A DNA stretch of 64,000 bases from Solitalea canadensis DSM 3403 (GCF_000242635.2 NC_017770.1:3856669-3920668), one strand, 5' to 3'; shown: positions 27,055 to 36,455, numbered from the stretch's first letter. Notes: generated by a model from the letters alone, not told the origin. Numbers and translations: made by a program.

Positions 27055-27549
27055 TTAATTTAATTTCACGTCTTTTAACAATTCAGCAACTAATGCTTCC
27101 TGATCATTTGCATTTTCAAACTTCTTACGAAGAACTTTTTCTGCAATATCAATAGAAAGAACTGCAACCTGATTTTTCACCTCAGCTAAAGCAGCGTTTT
27201 TCTGTGCATTAATTTCTTCATGAGCTTTTGCGATCATTTTAGCGCCTTCTGCCTGAGCATTGTGCTTAGCATCAGCGATAAGATTGTCACCCATTGTTTT
27301 TGCTTCTTTCAGGATTTTATCGCGTTCCAAACGTGCTTCTTTAAGCAATTTATCGCTTTCCTGGTTAAGACGAGTTAACTCTTCTTTAGCTTTATCAGCT
27401 GCACTAAGAGCATCTTCGATAGAACGCTCGCGTTCATTTAAAGCTGATACAATTGGTTTCCAGGCAAATTTGCCTAAAAGAATGATAAGAAAAATGAAAG
27501 TAATGGTGGTCCAAAAAACCAATCCAATGCTAGGGGTAACTAATTCCAT
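27055..27549 (-). CDS. atpF: ATP synthase b subunit
   Basis: Peripheral stalk subunit: one N-terminal membrane helix (IGLVFWTTITFIFLIILLG, residues about 7-25), followed by a long charged helix up to residue 164. The motif FAWKPIVSALNERERSIEDAL just after the membrane is typical of b. Length is normal. The chain is rich in Ala, Lys and Glu with heptad-like spacing, as expected for the dimeric stalk. It lies between atpE and atpH. No b' duplicate is present. Confidence 0.96.
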   Translation of the reverse strand: MELVTPSIGLVFWTTITFIFLIILLGKFAWKPIVSALNERERSIEDALSAADKAKEELTRLNQESDKLLKEARLERDKILKEAKTMGDNLIADAKHNAQAEGAKMIAKAHEEINAQKNAALAEVKNQVAVLSIDIAEKVLRKKFENANDQEALVAELLKDVKLN

Positions 27550-27645
27550 TTATATTATGTTTTATATAAAGTTCTTTTAAAAAGCTGTGATTGTTAAAAC
27601 TAAGCCTGTTGCCAATCGCCGCAGGCTTAGTTTTATTGCAATAAA

Positions 27646-27867
<222 letters not shown>

Positions 27868-27915
27868 TTATTTAGTTAAAAAATAATTACTTGTTTTATA
27901 TAGACCATTGATTAT

Positions 27916-27934
27916 AGACCATGGTCCATGGTCT
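27916..27934. repeat. Perfect 9-bp palindrome in the atpB-atpE spacer
   Basis: AGACCATGG-T-CCATGGTCT, preceded by a further TAGACCATTGATTAT copy at 27901. It resembles the CATAG/GGTC hairpin at 16567-16620 in style. It sits just downstream of the atpB stop. Confidence 0.6.
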
Positions 27935-27939
27935 TATTT

Positions 27940-29100
27940 TTAGTGATGATGCTCTTCAACAGCAGTACCGATAAATAATGCAGTAAGCATGGTAAAGATG
28001 AACGCTTGTAAGAATGCTACCAATAATTCCAATACATCCATGAATAAGACGAATGCTACTGAAACCGGAGCAATATATAATGTTTTGAAAATGAAGATCA
28101 ATGAAATCAAACTCAAAACAATAATGTGTCCAGCAGTGATGTTCGCAAACAAACGAATGATAAGAGCAAATGGCTTAGACAATAAACCGATAATCTCTAC
28201 CACTAGCATAATTGGATATAACCACCATGGAACATCAGGTGCTAATATGTGTTTCCAATAATATTTGTTACCGCTAAAATTGGTAATAAGGAAAGTTATG
28301 GTTCCTAATACGAAAGTTACTGCGATATTACCTGTTAAGTTTGCTCCTCCTGGGAAAATTGGAATTAAACCCATTAAGTTATTTACCCAAATGAAGAAGA
28401 AAACAGTCAATAAGAAAGGCATATAACCAACATACTTATGACCAATATTTGGACGTGCAATTTCATCACGAATAAATACAATGATAGGCTCAATTAGGCT
28501 CTGTAAACCCTTAGGTGCTTTGCCTGCACGTTTTTTATAAGCAGCGGCAACACTGAAGAAAATTAAACAAAGGATAATTGCAGATATGAACATTGAAGCA
28601 ACATTCTTGGTGATTGAAAAATCAAGAGGTTTTGCATTGGTAGGATGCTCTCCTTCAAAAGTCAGGTACTGACCTTTGTCATTTGCAGATTGTCCGGCTA
28701 AATAAATTTTGTTTTCAAAACGAACAAAACGTTGACCGTCTTCTTCTACAACATGAGAACCGGTTTGATCGTGGTGAAACTTGCTGGAGTTAAAAGTAAC
28801 AATACCTGCGTCAGTTTTTAAAATTACCGGTAATCCAATTGAGGTATGCCCCCATAAATGCCAGTCGTGAGCATCGGAAATGTGCTCCATAATAACTTTG
28901 GTAGGCTCAAACGGCTCTTCACCATGAGCTGTTCCATGAGAATCACCGGCATCATGCGCTTCAGCAACATGCGCACTGTCTTTATTTACGGTTTCATTAT
29001 GCTCTGAATTGGCCATAGCACGAAAAGTTGTTCCCGCTACGAAAGCAAAAATTAGAGATAAAACGAAAAGTTTTTTAAGAAAAAGTGGGTTACAGCGCAT
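27940..29100 (-). CDS. atpB: ATP synthase a subunit with exported N-terminal extension
   Basis: Membrane stator subunit carrying the proton half-channels. The core shows the essential Arg in FALIIRLFANITAGH, and a C-terminal AFIFTMLTALFIGTAVEEHHH. At 386 aa it is much longer than the ~270-residue E. coli protein. The extra N-terminus begins with a signal-like segment (LFVLSLIFAFVAGTTFRAMA). It is followed by about 120 mostly polar residues, His/Glu-rich (SEHNETVNKDSAHVAEAHD), probably periplasmic. Such extensions are usual in Bacteroidota; their purpose is unknown. It is followed by atpE. Confidence 0.95.
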   Translation of the reverse strand: MRCNPLFLKKLFVLSLIFAFVAGTTFRAMANSEHNETVNKDSAHVAEAHDAGDSHGTAHGEEPFEPTKVIMEHISDAHDWHLWGHTSIGLPVILKTDAGIVTFNSSKFHHDQTGSHVVEEDGQRFVRFENKIYLAGQSANDKGQYLTFEGEHPTNAKPLDFSITKNVASMFISAIILCLIFFSVAAAYKKRAGKAPKGLQSLIEPIIVFIRDEIARPNIGHKYVGYMPFLLTVFFFIWVNNLMGLIPIFPGGANLTGNIAVTFVLGTITFLITNFSGNKYYWKHILAPDVPWWLYPIMLVVEIIGLLSKPFALIIRLFANITAGHIIVLSLISLIFIFKTLYIAPVSVAFVLFMDVLELLVAFLQAFIFTMLTALFIGTAVEEHHH

Positions 29101-29104
29101 TTAT

Positions 29105-29542
29105 TTAACGATTTTCTAATTTTTTTTGGTCGCGCAAGTTATATATTAAATTATAAACTTCAAACACTGTGTACAATAAATATAAAAGAAAGAAGTTAGT
29201 GATAAATACCCACTTATCCTCTACCATTTGTTTCATGATAAATACAAGGGCTACACTCATACACAACAACATCTTTACTACTATAGTTACTAACACAGCC
29301 AACACAGAGGTTTCACCCCCTTTTTTCAATCCATAAGCTGATAGCGCGAATGTAAACAGCGTTATGAGGTTAAAAAAAATAAAGAACACCCAAATTTGCT
29401 TTAACAGCAGATTTTTTTCAGAAAAAAAGTATTGAATTCCTGCTATTACTGCTGCAACAATAAAGGAAAAAAGGAGTGTTTTTTTAATAAATGGTTGTAA
29501 ACTCTGTATCAAAGCGTTTAAAATATCGGCGCAAAGATGCAA
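29105..29542 (-). CDS. Small membrane protein upstream of atpB (AtpI-position, unassigned)
   Basis: Protein of up to 145 residues with four hydrophobic segments (LLFSFIVAAVIAGIQYFF, IWVFFIFFNLITLFTFAL, VLAVLVTIVVKMLLCMSVAL, FFLLYLLYTVFEVYNLIY) and a basic tail. It is 4 nt from the atpB start, so it is surely in the operon. It occupies the place of AtpI, which helps assemble the c ring, but identity with AtpI is not shown by any motif I recognise. The longest frame begins with TTG at 29542; a TTG at 29512 is an alternative. A weak promoter-like CATCTTTG overlaps the upstream start, which favours 29512. Confidence 0.75.
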   Translation of the reverse strand: MHLCADILNALIQSLQPFIKKTLLFSFIVAAVIAGIQYFFSEKNLLLKQIWVFFIFFNLITLFTFALSAYGLKKGGETSVLAVLVTIVVKMLLCMSVALVFIMKQMVEDKWVFITNFFLLYLLYTVFEVYNLIYNLRDQKKLENR

Positions 29543-29634
29543 TTTTTTTTCGAAGGTTATCCTGTTTAAACTTAATGTTTTAGAATTTAAACACAGATGA
29601 TGTTTTTTTCTAAGGGAAAGGTATTAACAACAAA

Positions 29635-29675
29635 AGAAAACAGGTTTATGCCATTCTACCATAAACCTGTTTTCT
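29635..29675 (-). terminator. Terminator after atpZ
   Basis: 16-bp perfect stem (arms 29635-29650 and 29660-29675, AGAAAACAGGTTTATG) with a 9-nt loop, followed by TTTGTTG on the minus strand. It separates the M23-bactofilin-atpZ unit from the atp operon proper. Confidence 0.9.
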
Positions 29676-29680
29676 TACTA

Positions 29681-29902
29681 TTATTCTTTTAATTGTTTGA
29701 TGACTAAGTAAAATGAAATAGCAATGCCAGATAAACATCCCAGAATAGTAAACCAAGGTGTTTGGGCAGCCATCTTTTCATCTAACTTAACTCCGGCAAA
29801 GGCAAAAGCGCCAATAACGCCAATCATTTGGAATCCCATGCCTGAGTAACGGGCGTAACTACGCAGTAACGCTTTCCGCTTGTCGTCCGTTTGTTTTTGC
29901 AT
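29681..29902 (-). CDS. atpZ: AtpZ/AtpI-like small membrane protein
   Basis: About 73 residues with two membrane helices (GFQMIGVIGAFAFAGVKLDE and FTILGCLSGIAISFYLVIKQL) and a basic N-terminus. The G..LD....PWF pattern between the helices is typical of the AtpZ family, accessory to F-type ATP synthase. Met1 is taken at 29902 (MQKQTDDKRK); an ATG at 29911 is also in frame. Either start overlaps the 3' end of the bactofilin gene by more than 40 nt in another frame. A strong terminator follows, so it is transcribed with bactofilin and not from within the atp operon. Confidence 0.8.
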   Translation of the reverse strand: MQKQTDDKRKALLRSYARYSGMGFQMIGVIGAFAFAGVKLDEKMAAQTPWFTILGCLSGIAISFYLVIKQLKE

Positions 29903-30290
29903 GATCATCAATTTTTGTTGGTTGCTTGATCACAGTACCCATATTACATTTACCTGTAAATATTGCACCTGATTCAACAACCATCTTATTGGTATAAATG
30001 TCACCGTGTATACGGGCAGAGGCTTTTAAAAACAATAATTCACTAATCCGGATATCGCCTTGTAACGCTCCAGAGATATCAGCATTAGTGCATACAATAC
30101 TACCTTCTACTGAGCCGGTGTTACCGATAACAACTTTTGCAGATGAATTAATATTTCCCTTTACAACTCCATCAATACGGATATCGCCTTTACTCTCGAC
30201 ATCTCCTACTATTGTGGTTCCTGCGCCTATAAGGTTAATAGATCCATAAGCGGTTTCTTCTTCATGCTGGTTTTTGTCTTTTTTGAACAT
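29859..30290 (-). CDS. Bactofilin-family polymer-forming protein
   Basis: 143-residue cytoskeletal protein. Residues about 20-115 form the repeating right-handed beta-helix of bactofilins: TTIVGDVESKGDIRIDGVV, KGNINSSAKVVIGNTGSVEG, SIVCTNADISGALQGDI, and so on. Short polar termini flank it. Bactofilins polymerise without nucleotide at the inner membrane and position cell-wall enzymes. Adjacent M23-family genes are a known association and the same pairing is seen here (70 bp upstream). The end of the gene overlaps atpZ in another frame. Close functional partners may also include PBP1A and sprE across the divergent promoter. Confidence 0.93.
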   Translation of the reverse strand: MFKKDKNQHEEETAYGSINLIGAGTTIVGDVESKGDIRIDGVVKGNINSSAKVVIGNTGSVEGSIVCTNADISGALQGDIRISELLFLKASARIHGDIYTNKMVVESGAIFTGKCNMGTVIKQPTKIDDHAKTNGRQAESVTA

Positions 30291-30360
30291 GGTTTAGCTA
30301 GTTTGATTTAATAATTGTTGGTTTGTTTGTAAATGTAGAAATTAATCTATTTAGAACAGA

Positions 30361-31224
30361 TCAAAATTTCATGTATTCATTAGGATCTACAGAAAATCCG
30401 TTATTCCAAAGCTCAAAAGCAAGTTGCGGGCCGCTAAACTCTTTTCCTTTATCTCCGGCAGTAGCAATAACTTCATCCGCTTTAACATAATTTCCAGTTT
30501 TTTTATACAGTATTGAGCAATTCTTATAAACAGTAATGATGTTAGCAGTATGCTGCAATACAACCATATAACCTGCATCAACAGTTAAACCTGCATATAA
30601 TACAATACCGTCAAGTGTGGCCTTAACAGGAGATTGCGCAACTGTTCCAATAATTTGATACAATCGGTTATTTTTGGTGTCATAGCGAGCTACAACGGTT
30701 CCTTTTACCGGACTAATAAAGTCCAGGTCCTTTATTGATGATTTCTTTTTAAGGGTAACATCATCCTTTAAACTTATTTTTTCTTCAGACTCAATATACT
30801 CTCTGAAATCCTCAACCACTTTGGGGTGTTTTTTATCCACTTCCACATCTTTAACTGCAACCTGTGGAACGGAATCAGCAATCGTAACTCCCGCTTTGCC
30901 GTCGATTATACTTTTAATGTTATTTAAATAAGTTTGATTTGCCTTAAACATCATCTCTAACGAATCAGCTTTCATAGCTGCTTCTGCAACATTTATTTTT
31001 AAAGAAACATCAGCATAGCCAGGTATATATTCTTTAAGTGGAGTAAAAACAATCAGGAAAGTGGTAAGAATAATTAAAATGATTGCGCCCATTCCTGCGG
31101 CCACAAACACATTCATTAAATTCAGGGTAAATGATATTTTTTCTTCAAAAGTATCATCTTTCAGCACTACCAATTTATACTTGGTCTTAAGTTGAGTTAA
31201 GAAATCCTTCTTTTTGGATACCAT
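30361..31224 (-). CDS. Membrane-anchored M23/LytM-like protein, active site degenerate
   Basis: 287 residues with a short cytoplasmic N-terminus, one membrane helix (about residues 37-60), a helical linker, and a LytM-type domain from about residue 168 (DFISPVKGTVVARYD). Active M23 enzymes need a His/Asp pair and a HxH motif. Here the region matching GPHLHFE reads GPQLAFEL, so both His are replaced (Gln267, Ala269). The first His site also appears lost (NNRLYQIIG). It is therefore probably a non-enzymatic regulator or scaffold. It pairs with a bactofilin gene 70 bp downstream, an arrangement known from bactofilin-M23 couples. Confidence 0.85.
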   Translation of the reverse strand: MVSKKKDFLTQLKTKYKLVVLKDDTFEEKISFTLNLMNVFVAAGMGAIILIILTTFLIVFTPLKEYIPGYADVSLKINVAEAAMKADSLEMMFKANQTYLNNIKSIIDGKAGVTIADSVPQVAVKDVEVDKKHPKVVEDFREYIESEEKISLKDDVTLKKKSSIKDLDFISPVKGTVVARYDTKNNRLYQIIGTVAQSPVKATLDGIVLYAGLTVDAGYMVVLQHTANIITVYKNCSILYKKTGNYVKADEVIATAGDKGKEFSGPQLAFELWNNGFSVDPNEYMKF

Positions 31225-31371
31225 TTTTTTATTTGGTTTGACAAAATCAGCGTTTTAACGCAGTTAATTTGGGTTTAATTGATATTACAATTCTAACAGT
31301 TTAGTAAAAGGAAACAAAAAAACTTATCGTTAAATTCCAATTTTGGTTAACATATGTTTGCGCCAATCGTT

Positions 31372-31379
31372 TATATTTG
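31372..31379 (+). promoter_or_regulatory. sprE/porW promoter -7 box
   Basis: TATATTTG, an exact TAnnTTTG match, 24 nt before the proposed TTG start at 31403. A TTTTG at 31341-31345 could be the -33 element, though the spacing (about 26 nt) is long. Confidence 0.5.
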
Positions 31380-31402
31380 CTAACAACAAAAAGTACATTT
31401 CA

Positions 31403-34099
31403 TTGCAAAAGCCGTTAAAAAACAAGCTGTTTCCACTATTTTGGTGTTTGGCTCTGATTACTGTCGGTGCCTGCAAGATGCGAGATCCCATGGGCAACAG
31501 AATCGGAGTAGTAAAAGGTTCGTATCATAATACTACTGCCCGCTTCAATGCCTATTTTAATGCCAAAGAAATTTTCAGAAAAGATGTATCCAATTTTGAA
31601 AGCGGTTACACCATATCCTATTCTAACGTTTTGCCATTGCTAAAGTTACCTGATGAAGGTGCTTCTTCCGGTATGGCTGCGAACATGGATCAGATTATTG
31701 AAAAGTGTTCGAAAGTCGTTACCCGCCACAAAGTAAGCAAATGGACTGATGACTCCTATATGTTGGTTGGCAAGGCTTATTTTTACAAAGGTGACTATTT
31801 TGATGCGGCACAAACGTTCCAATATATCTATAATACATTTCCAAATAAAGATTTAAAAGAAGAAGCATTGGCTTGGATCGGTTTATCAAAAATGCAGGAT
31901 AAAATGGCCGAAGATGCTACTGCTGCTTTTGAAATGGCAGAGGCTAATATCGCAGATGCCAAAAAATCAAAACGTTTCGTATATACCGCAATGGCTCAGT
32001 ATTACATTAACCGTAAAAGCTATGACAAAGCTGCTTCGTCTCTGGAAAATGCAATTAAAGCCATAAAAAAAGATAAGCTCGCCAAAATAAATTATTCCTA
32101 CGTTTTGGGGCAGATTTATGAGAAACAAGGTGATTATGCTAAAGCGGTAGAATCCTTCAAGAAAGTACAAGGCTTAAGGGCCCCTTATGAAATGGAATTA
32201 GCAGCAAAAATAAATGCATTCAGGCTGACTAATTTAACTGAAGGTGGCAATACAAGCGATCTGATAAGAAAACTAAATGACTTATTGGATGATGAGAAAA
32301 ACAGTGAATATAAAGACCAAATCTATTTTGTTTTAGGAGCTATTGCGCAACGCACCAATCAACCTGATTCAGCTATTTCTTTATATAAGCTTTCAGCTGC
32401 CAATACAGGCCGGAATCTTAATCAAAAAGCGTTGTCTTATTCACAAATTGCAGAGATTTACTTTAATCGCAAAGATTATGATAAAGCACACTTGTATTAC
32501 GATAGTACAAGAGTTTTTGTGCAAAGAGATCACCCTGATTATGAAAAAATAATTGAGCGTGATAATAAATTGGATGACCTGATTGCAAACATAAAAATTA
32601 TTGACAGGGAGGACAGTTTACAACATGTTGCTGCTTTACCAGAGCCGGAGCGGACAAAAATTATTGATGAACAAGTAGCTAAAATCCAAAGCAAAATACG
32701 GGAAAGTAAGGTTGATCAAAGTCAATATTCATCTTCCTATAATACATTAGCTATTAACCGTTTTAACAATGCCGAGAGTGGTGGTTCCAGCTGGTACTTT
32801 TATAATAATAATGCTGTAGCATCCGGTTATAATGAATTTATAAGACGTTGGGGAAATAGGCAATTAGCTGATAACTGGCGAATAAGCTCACAAGGAGTTG
32901 CTAACACTAAAATATTTGACACAGATCCTGGATTTGATTTAAAAAGCATAGATGCAGCGCAACCTGATAAAATAAAAGCCTTTTTAGTTAAGAACCTGCC
33001 ATTAACTCCAGCTAAGCTTGATTCTTCGAATCAGATAAAACAAAATGCAGCATTAAAACTTGCCGCTATTTATAGTGATGACCTGGAAGAATATGCGAGT
33101 GCCATCAAATATTATGAATTAGCACTTAATACTCCTCCTCCATTACATAATGCCGATGAAATCATCTATAACCTGAGCTATATAAATGAACTTGCGGGAA
33201 ATAAAGAACAATCTGCCGCCTATAAAAACAGGCTATTAAATCAGTATCCAGGTTCATCTTTTGCAAATGCATTAAGAAATCCTGAAGCGTCTCAGGTTGT
33301 TGATATTACGCAGACACAAGCAGAGCAGCAATATGAAATGGCTTATAAAGATTACCTTAACAGAGATTATGAAAAGGTAATTGCATCCAACAAAGATTTT
33401 CAATTGTCCAAAGCAAATACTTACTTAAAATCAAAATTCGCCTTTCTGTCTGCTTTGGCTGTTGGTAAAACCCAAAAAGTAGGATCTTTTGAGGCTGAAC
33501 TTAAAAAAGTTCAACAAGAGTATCCCAATGAAGAAGCAAGTAAGCAGGCTGGCCAGTTTATTGCTTCTATCGATAACAATCGAGCTGAATTCGATTCGAG
33601 AGAGATTGCATTAGAGGAACGCTCAATAGCTACGGCAACTGATGCCGCTTCTATAAGTAAACGATATGAAGACCAAAGAAGATTAGAAGATCAAAAAAGA
33701 GAACAAGAACTTGCAGAAGCAGAATCAAAAAGTTATTTCAAGAAACCGGCTCCTAATGCATCCTATGTTTTAGTTGTTGCTGTTAATAATGCAACAGCAA
33801 ATCTAAACCGTATTCGTTTAGGAATCGGACAATTTAACCGGACACTTTTTGCTGATAAAAATTACACCCATAATAGTAAAACGATTAATAACGAAACCCA
33901 GTTAATATCTGTTAATCAATTTGCCGACATGGAGACTGCAAAAGCGTATTATAAAAAGTTCATGGAATATAGGAATGATGTAATCGGATTACCTGATGAA
34001 AAATATACTGTTTTCTTCATCACAACCGATAACTTTGCAAGACTGATCAACCAAACAACTGTAGAAGAATACAGGGATTACTTTAGAATTAACTTTTAA
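31403..34099 (+). CDS. sprE: Gliding/T9SS TPR lipoprotein SprE (PorW)
   Basis: Large periplasmic lipoprotein of about 898 residues needed for type IX secretion in Flavobacterium and Porphyromonas. From a TTG start at 31403 it has a signal peptide and lipobox (LALITVGAC). Then comes the conserved RFNAYFNAKEIF region and a series of tetratricopeptide-like helix pairs, for example SYMLVGKAYFYKGDYFDAAQTF and SYVLGQIYEKQGDYAKAVESF. The C-terminal part ends in a small domain. The frame is open to 31343, but the upstream part overlaps the likely promoter, so the inner TTG was chosen. PBP1A follows after 8 nt, and the bactofilin unit is divergent. Confidence 0.85.
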   Translation: MQKPLKNKLFPLFWCLALITVGACKMRDPMGNRIGVVKGSYHNTTARFNAYFNAKEIFRKDVSNFESGYTISYSNVLPLLKLPDEGASSGMAANMDQIIEKCSKVVTRHKVSKWTDDSYMLVGKAYFYKGDYFDAAQTFQYIYNTFPNKDLKEEALAWIGLSKMQDKMAEDATAAFEMAEANIADAKKSKRFVYTAMAQYYINRKSYDKAASSLENAIKAIKKDKLAKINYSYVLGQIYEKQGDYAKAVESFKKVQGLRAPYEMELAAKINAFRLTNLTEGGNTSDLIRKLNDLLDDEKNSEYKDQIYFVLGAIAQRTNQPDSAISLYKLSAANTGRNLNQKALSYSQIAEIYFNRKDYDKAHLYYDSTRVFVQRDHPDYEKIIERDNKLDDLIANIKIIDREDSLQHVAALPEPERTKIIDEQVAKIQSKIRESKVDQSQYSSSYNTLAINRFNNAESGGSSWYFYNNNAVASGYNEFIRRWGNRQLADNWRISSQGVANTKIFDTDPGFDLKSIDAAQPDKIKAFLVKNLPLTPAKLDSSNQIKQNAALKLAAIYSDDLEEYASAIKYYELALNTPPPLHNADEIIYNLSYINELAGNKEQSAAYKNRLLNQYPGSSFANALRNPEASQVVDITQTQAEQQYEMAYKDYLNRDYEKVIASNKDFQLSKANTYLKSKFAFLSALAVGKTQKVGSFEAELKKVQQEYPNEEASKQAGQFIASIDNNRAEFDSREIALEERSIATATDAASISKRYEDQRRLEDQKREQELAEAESKSYFKKPAPNASYVLVVAVNNATANLNRIRLGIGQFNRTLFADKNYTHNSKTINNETQLISVNQFADMETAKAYYKKFMEYRNDVIGLPDEKYTVFFITTDNFARLINQTTVEEYRDYFRINF

Positions 34100-34107
34100 T
34101 ATCAATA

Positions 34108-36369
34108 ATGACCAAATCGCAGTTAAGCAAAGAAGATTTACGCAGGTACATTAAGAACTTTTGGCTCGTTGTAATAGGAGGAATTGCTTTTGTAAGCTTA
34201 TTAATTCTTTCCATAGCGCTAGGATTATTTGGCAAAATGCCATCCTTCCGTGATCTTGAAAACCCAAAGAGCAATATTGCATCGGAAGTGATTTCAGGAG
34301 ATGGAAAAACCATCGGCACGTATTATCTGGAAAACCGTTCTTTTGTTAAATACAATGAACTTTCTCCCAATATTGTAAATGCGCTTATAGCAACTGAAGA
34401 TGAGCGTTTCTATGAACATTCAGGTATTGATTTCAGCCGTACCTTTACCATTGTTTTTTACAATCTTATTGGTAAAAGACAAGGAGCAAGTACCATTACC
34501 CAACAGTTAGCTAAAAAACTATTTGGACGCCAAAAAACCAACATTTTTATCACTAAAATGAAGGAATGGGTAACTGCGGTTAAACTTGAACGCAATTACA
34601 CCAAACAAGAAATTTTAGCGATGTACCTTAATACCGTTGATTTTGGAAGTAATGCTTACGGTATTAAAACAGCCTCAAGAACATTTTTTAATACAACACC
34701 GGATAAATTAACAGTTGAACAAGCTGCTTTATTGATTGGAATTCTTAAAGGTCCTTCTTACTACTCTCCTGTTCGTTACCCTGAGCGTGCTTTGTCTCGT
34801 CGTAATACCGTGTTACAACAAATGTACAAAGACGAAGTATTGGATAGTAAAAATTTAGAAATAGCTAAGGCTAAACCAATAAAACTGGATTACAACCCTG
34901 AAAGTCATAATGAAGGTTTAGGTGCTTATTTCCGTGAATATTTACGTGGAGAACTAACAAAGTTACTTGACAATGGAACCATAAAATCAAAGGCTGACGG
35001 AACACCTTACGACCTTTATCGTGATGGCTTAAAGATTTATTCGACTATTGATTCACGTATGCAGGAGTATGCCGAACAAGCCGAACGTGAACATTTACCT
35101 TATTTGCAAAGCCAGTTTAATCAACACTGGAAAGGAATGAGACGTGATCCTTTATCTGATCTCTCTCCCGGAACACTTGAGCAGGCAATGCGTCGTACCG
35201 ATCGTTACCGTGAACTGAAAGATTTAGGAAAATCTGATGATGAGATTAATAAAGAGTTCAAAACTCCGGTTAAAATGACCATTTTTAGCTGGAAGGGCGA
35301 GATTGACACCACAATGAGTCCATTGGATTCAATCAAATACTATAAGCGTTTCTTGCGTTCCGCAATGATGGCAATGGACCCTCACACGGGTTATGTTAAA
35401 GCTTGGGTTGGGGGTGACGACTTTAAATATTTTAAATATGACCAAGTAGCACAAGGCGCTCGTCAGGTAGGCTCTACGTTTAAACCATTTGTATATACTG
35501 CAGCTATTGACAATGGGTTTTCACCATGTATGAAGGTACCTAATGAACCTGTAGTTTTTGAGGATTTCGACAACTACTCTCCTAAAAACGCAGATGGTAA
35601 AACCGGAGGTATGTATACTCTTCGTGAGGGACTAGCTCAATCGAAAAACCTTATCACCATGTACCTGATGAAGCAGCTTGGACCAAAAATAGTGGCTAAG
35701 TATGCACATGACATGGGTATTACAGCGAATATTGACCCTTATCCTTCTATCGGTTTAGGTGTAGCGGATGTTACATTATATGAAATGGTGGGAGCCTATA
35801 GCACCTTTGCCAATAAAGGAATTTGGACGAAGCCTATCTACTTGCTTCGTGTGGAAGATAAAAACGGCAATATCATTTACGAAAACAAACCTGAAATCAA
35901 ACAAGCTATTAGCGCTCAAACCGCTTATGTTATGTGTTATATGCTTCAGGGAACAACCACTCTGCCAGGTGGAACTGGCTTAAGATTGAGAGGCAGTAAA
36001 TATAAATTCGATATGCCGATTGCGGCAAAAACAGGTACAACTCAAAATCAAAGTGACGGTTGGTTTATGGGTGTAACCCCTGATTTAGTTGGAGGTGTAT
36101 GGACAGGCTGTGAAGACAGAAGTGTACGTTTCCACTCCTTAAATTTAGGAGGAGGTGCTAACATGGCTTTACCTGTATGGGCCTTATTTATGAAGAGAGT
36201 GTATGCAGATCCAACTTTAAAAATCTCAAAAGGCAACTTTGAGAAGCCTGCAGACTTAACTATTGAATTGGATTGTTCTGTTTATGTAGGAGATAGTACC
36301 GACGTTGATCATGATGAGCATGAACCCCCTCCATCGGATAGTAAGGATAAAGACCGTTTAGGTTTTTAA
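34108..36369 (+). CDS. Class A penicillin-binding protein (PBP1A-like)
   Basis: Bifunctional peptidoglycan synthase of 753 residues anchored by one N-terminal membrane helix (LVVIGGIAFVSLLILSIALGL). The glycosyltransferase GT51 domain has the catalytic Glu in ATEDERFYEHSGID and the segments GASTITQQLAKKLFG and KMKEWVTAVKLE. The transpeptidase domain has Ser456-Thr-Phe-Lys459 in VGSTFKPF, SKN in LAQSKNLIT and the KTGTTQ triad. It is co-transcribed with sprE (8-nt gap). The C-terminal tail is acidic (VDHDEHEPPPSDSKDKD). Beta-lactams would acylate Ser456 (family knowledge). Confidence 0.96.
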   Translation: MTKSQLSKEDLRRYIKNFWLVVIGGIAFVSLLILSIALGLFGKMPSFRDLENPKSNIASEVISGDGKTIGTYYLENRSFVKYNELSPNIVNALIATEDERFYEHSGIDFSRTFTIVFYNLIGKRQGASTITQQLAKKLFGRQKTNIFITKMKEWVTAVKLERNYTKQEILAMYLNTVDFGSNAYGIKTASRTFFNTTPDKLTVEQAALLIGILKGPSYYSPVRYPERALSRRNTVLQQMYKDEVLDSKNLEIAKAKPIKLDYNPESHNEGLGAYFREYLRGELTKLLDNGTIKSKADGTPYDLYRDGLKIYSTIDSRMQEYAEQAEREHLPYLQSQFNQHWKGMRRDPLSDLSPGTLEQAMRRTDRYRELKDLGKSDDEINKEFKTPVKMTIFSWKGEIDTTMSPLDSIKYYKRFLRSAMMAMDPHTGYVKAWVGGDDFKYFKYDQVAQGARQVGSTFKPFVYTAAIDNGFSPCMKVPNEPVVFEDFDNYSPKNADGKTGGMYTLREGLAQSKNLITMYLMKQLGPKIVAKYAHDMGITANIDPYPSIGLGVADVTLYEMVGAYSTFANKGIWTKPIYLLRVEDKNGNIIYENKPEIKQAISAQTAYVMCYMLQGTTTLPGGTGLRLRGSKYKFDMPIAAKTGTTQNQSDGWFMGVTPDLVGGVWTGCEDRSVRFHSLNLGGGANMALPVWALFMKRVYADPTLKISKGNFEKPADLTIELDCSVYVGDSTDVDHDEHEPPPSDSKDKDRLGF

Positions 36370-36391
36370 AAAATATAAATCTACTAATGCA

Positions 36392-36426
36392 AAAAGCGCA
36401 AAACTGAAATTCAGTTTTGCGCTTTT
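36392..36426. terminator. Bidirectional terminator between PBP1A and 2OG oxygenase genes
   Basis: 16-bp perfect stem (AAAAGCGCAAAACTGA and its complement) with a 3-nt loop. T-runs lie on both strands. It separates convergent genes. Confidence 0.95.
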
Positions 36427-36455
36427 ATTATAACTACAGTTGTTAATTACCTAGA

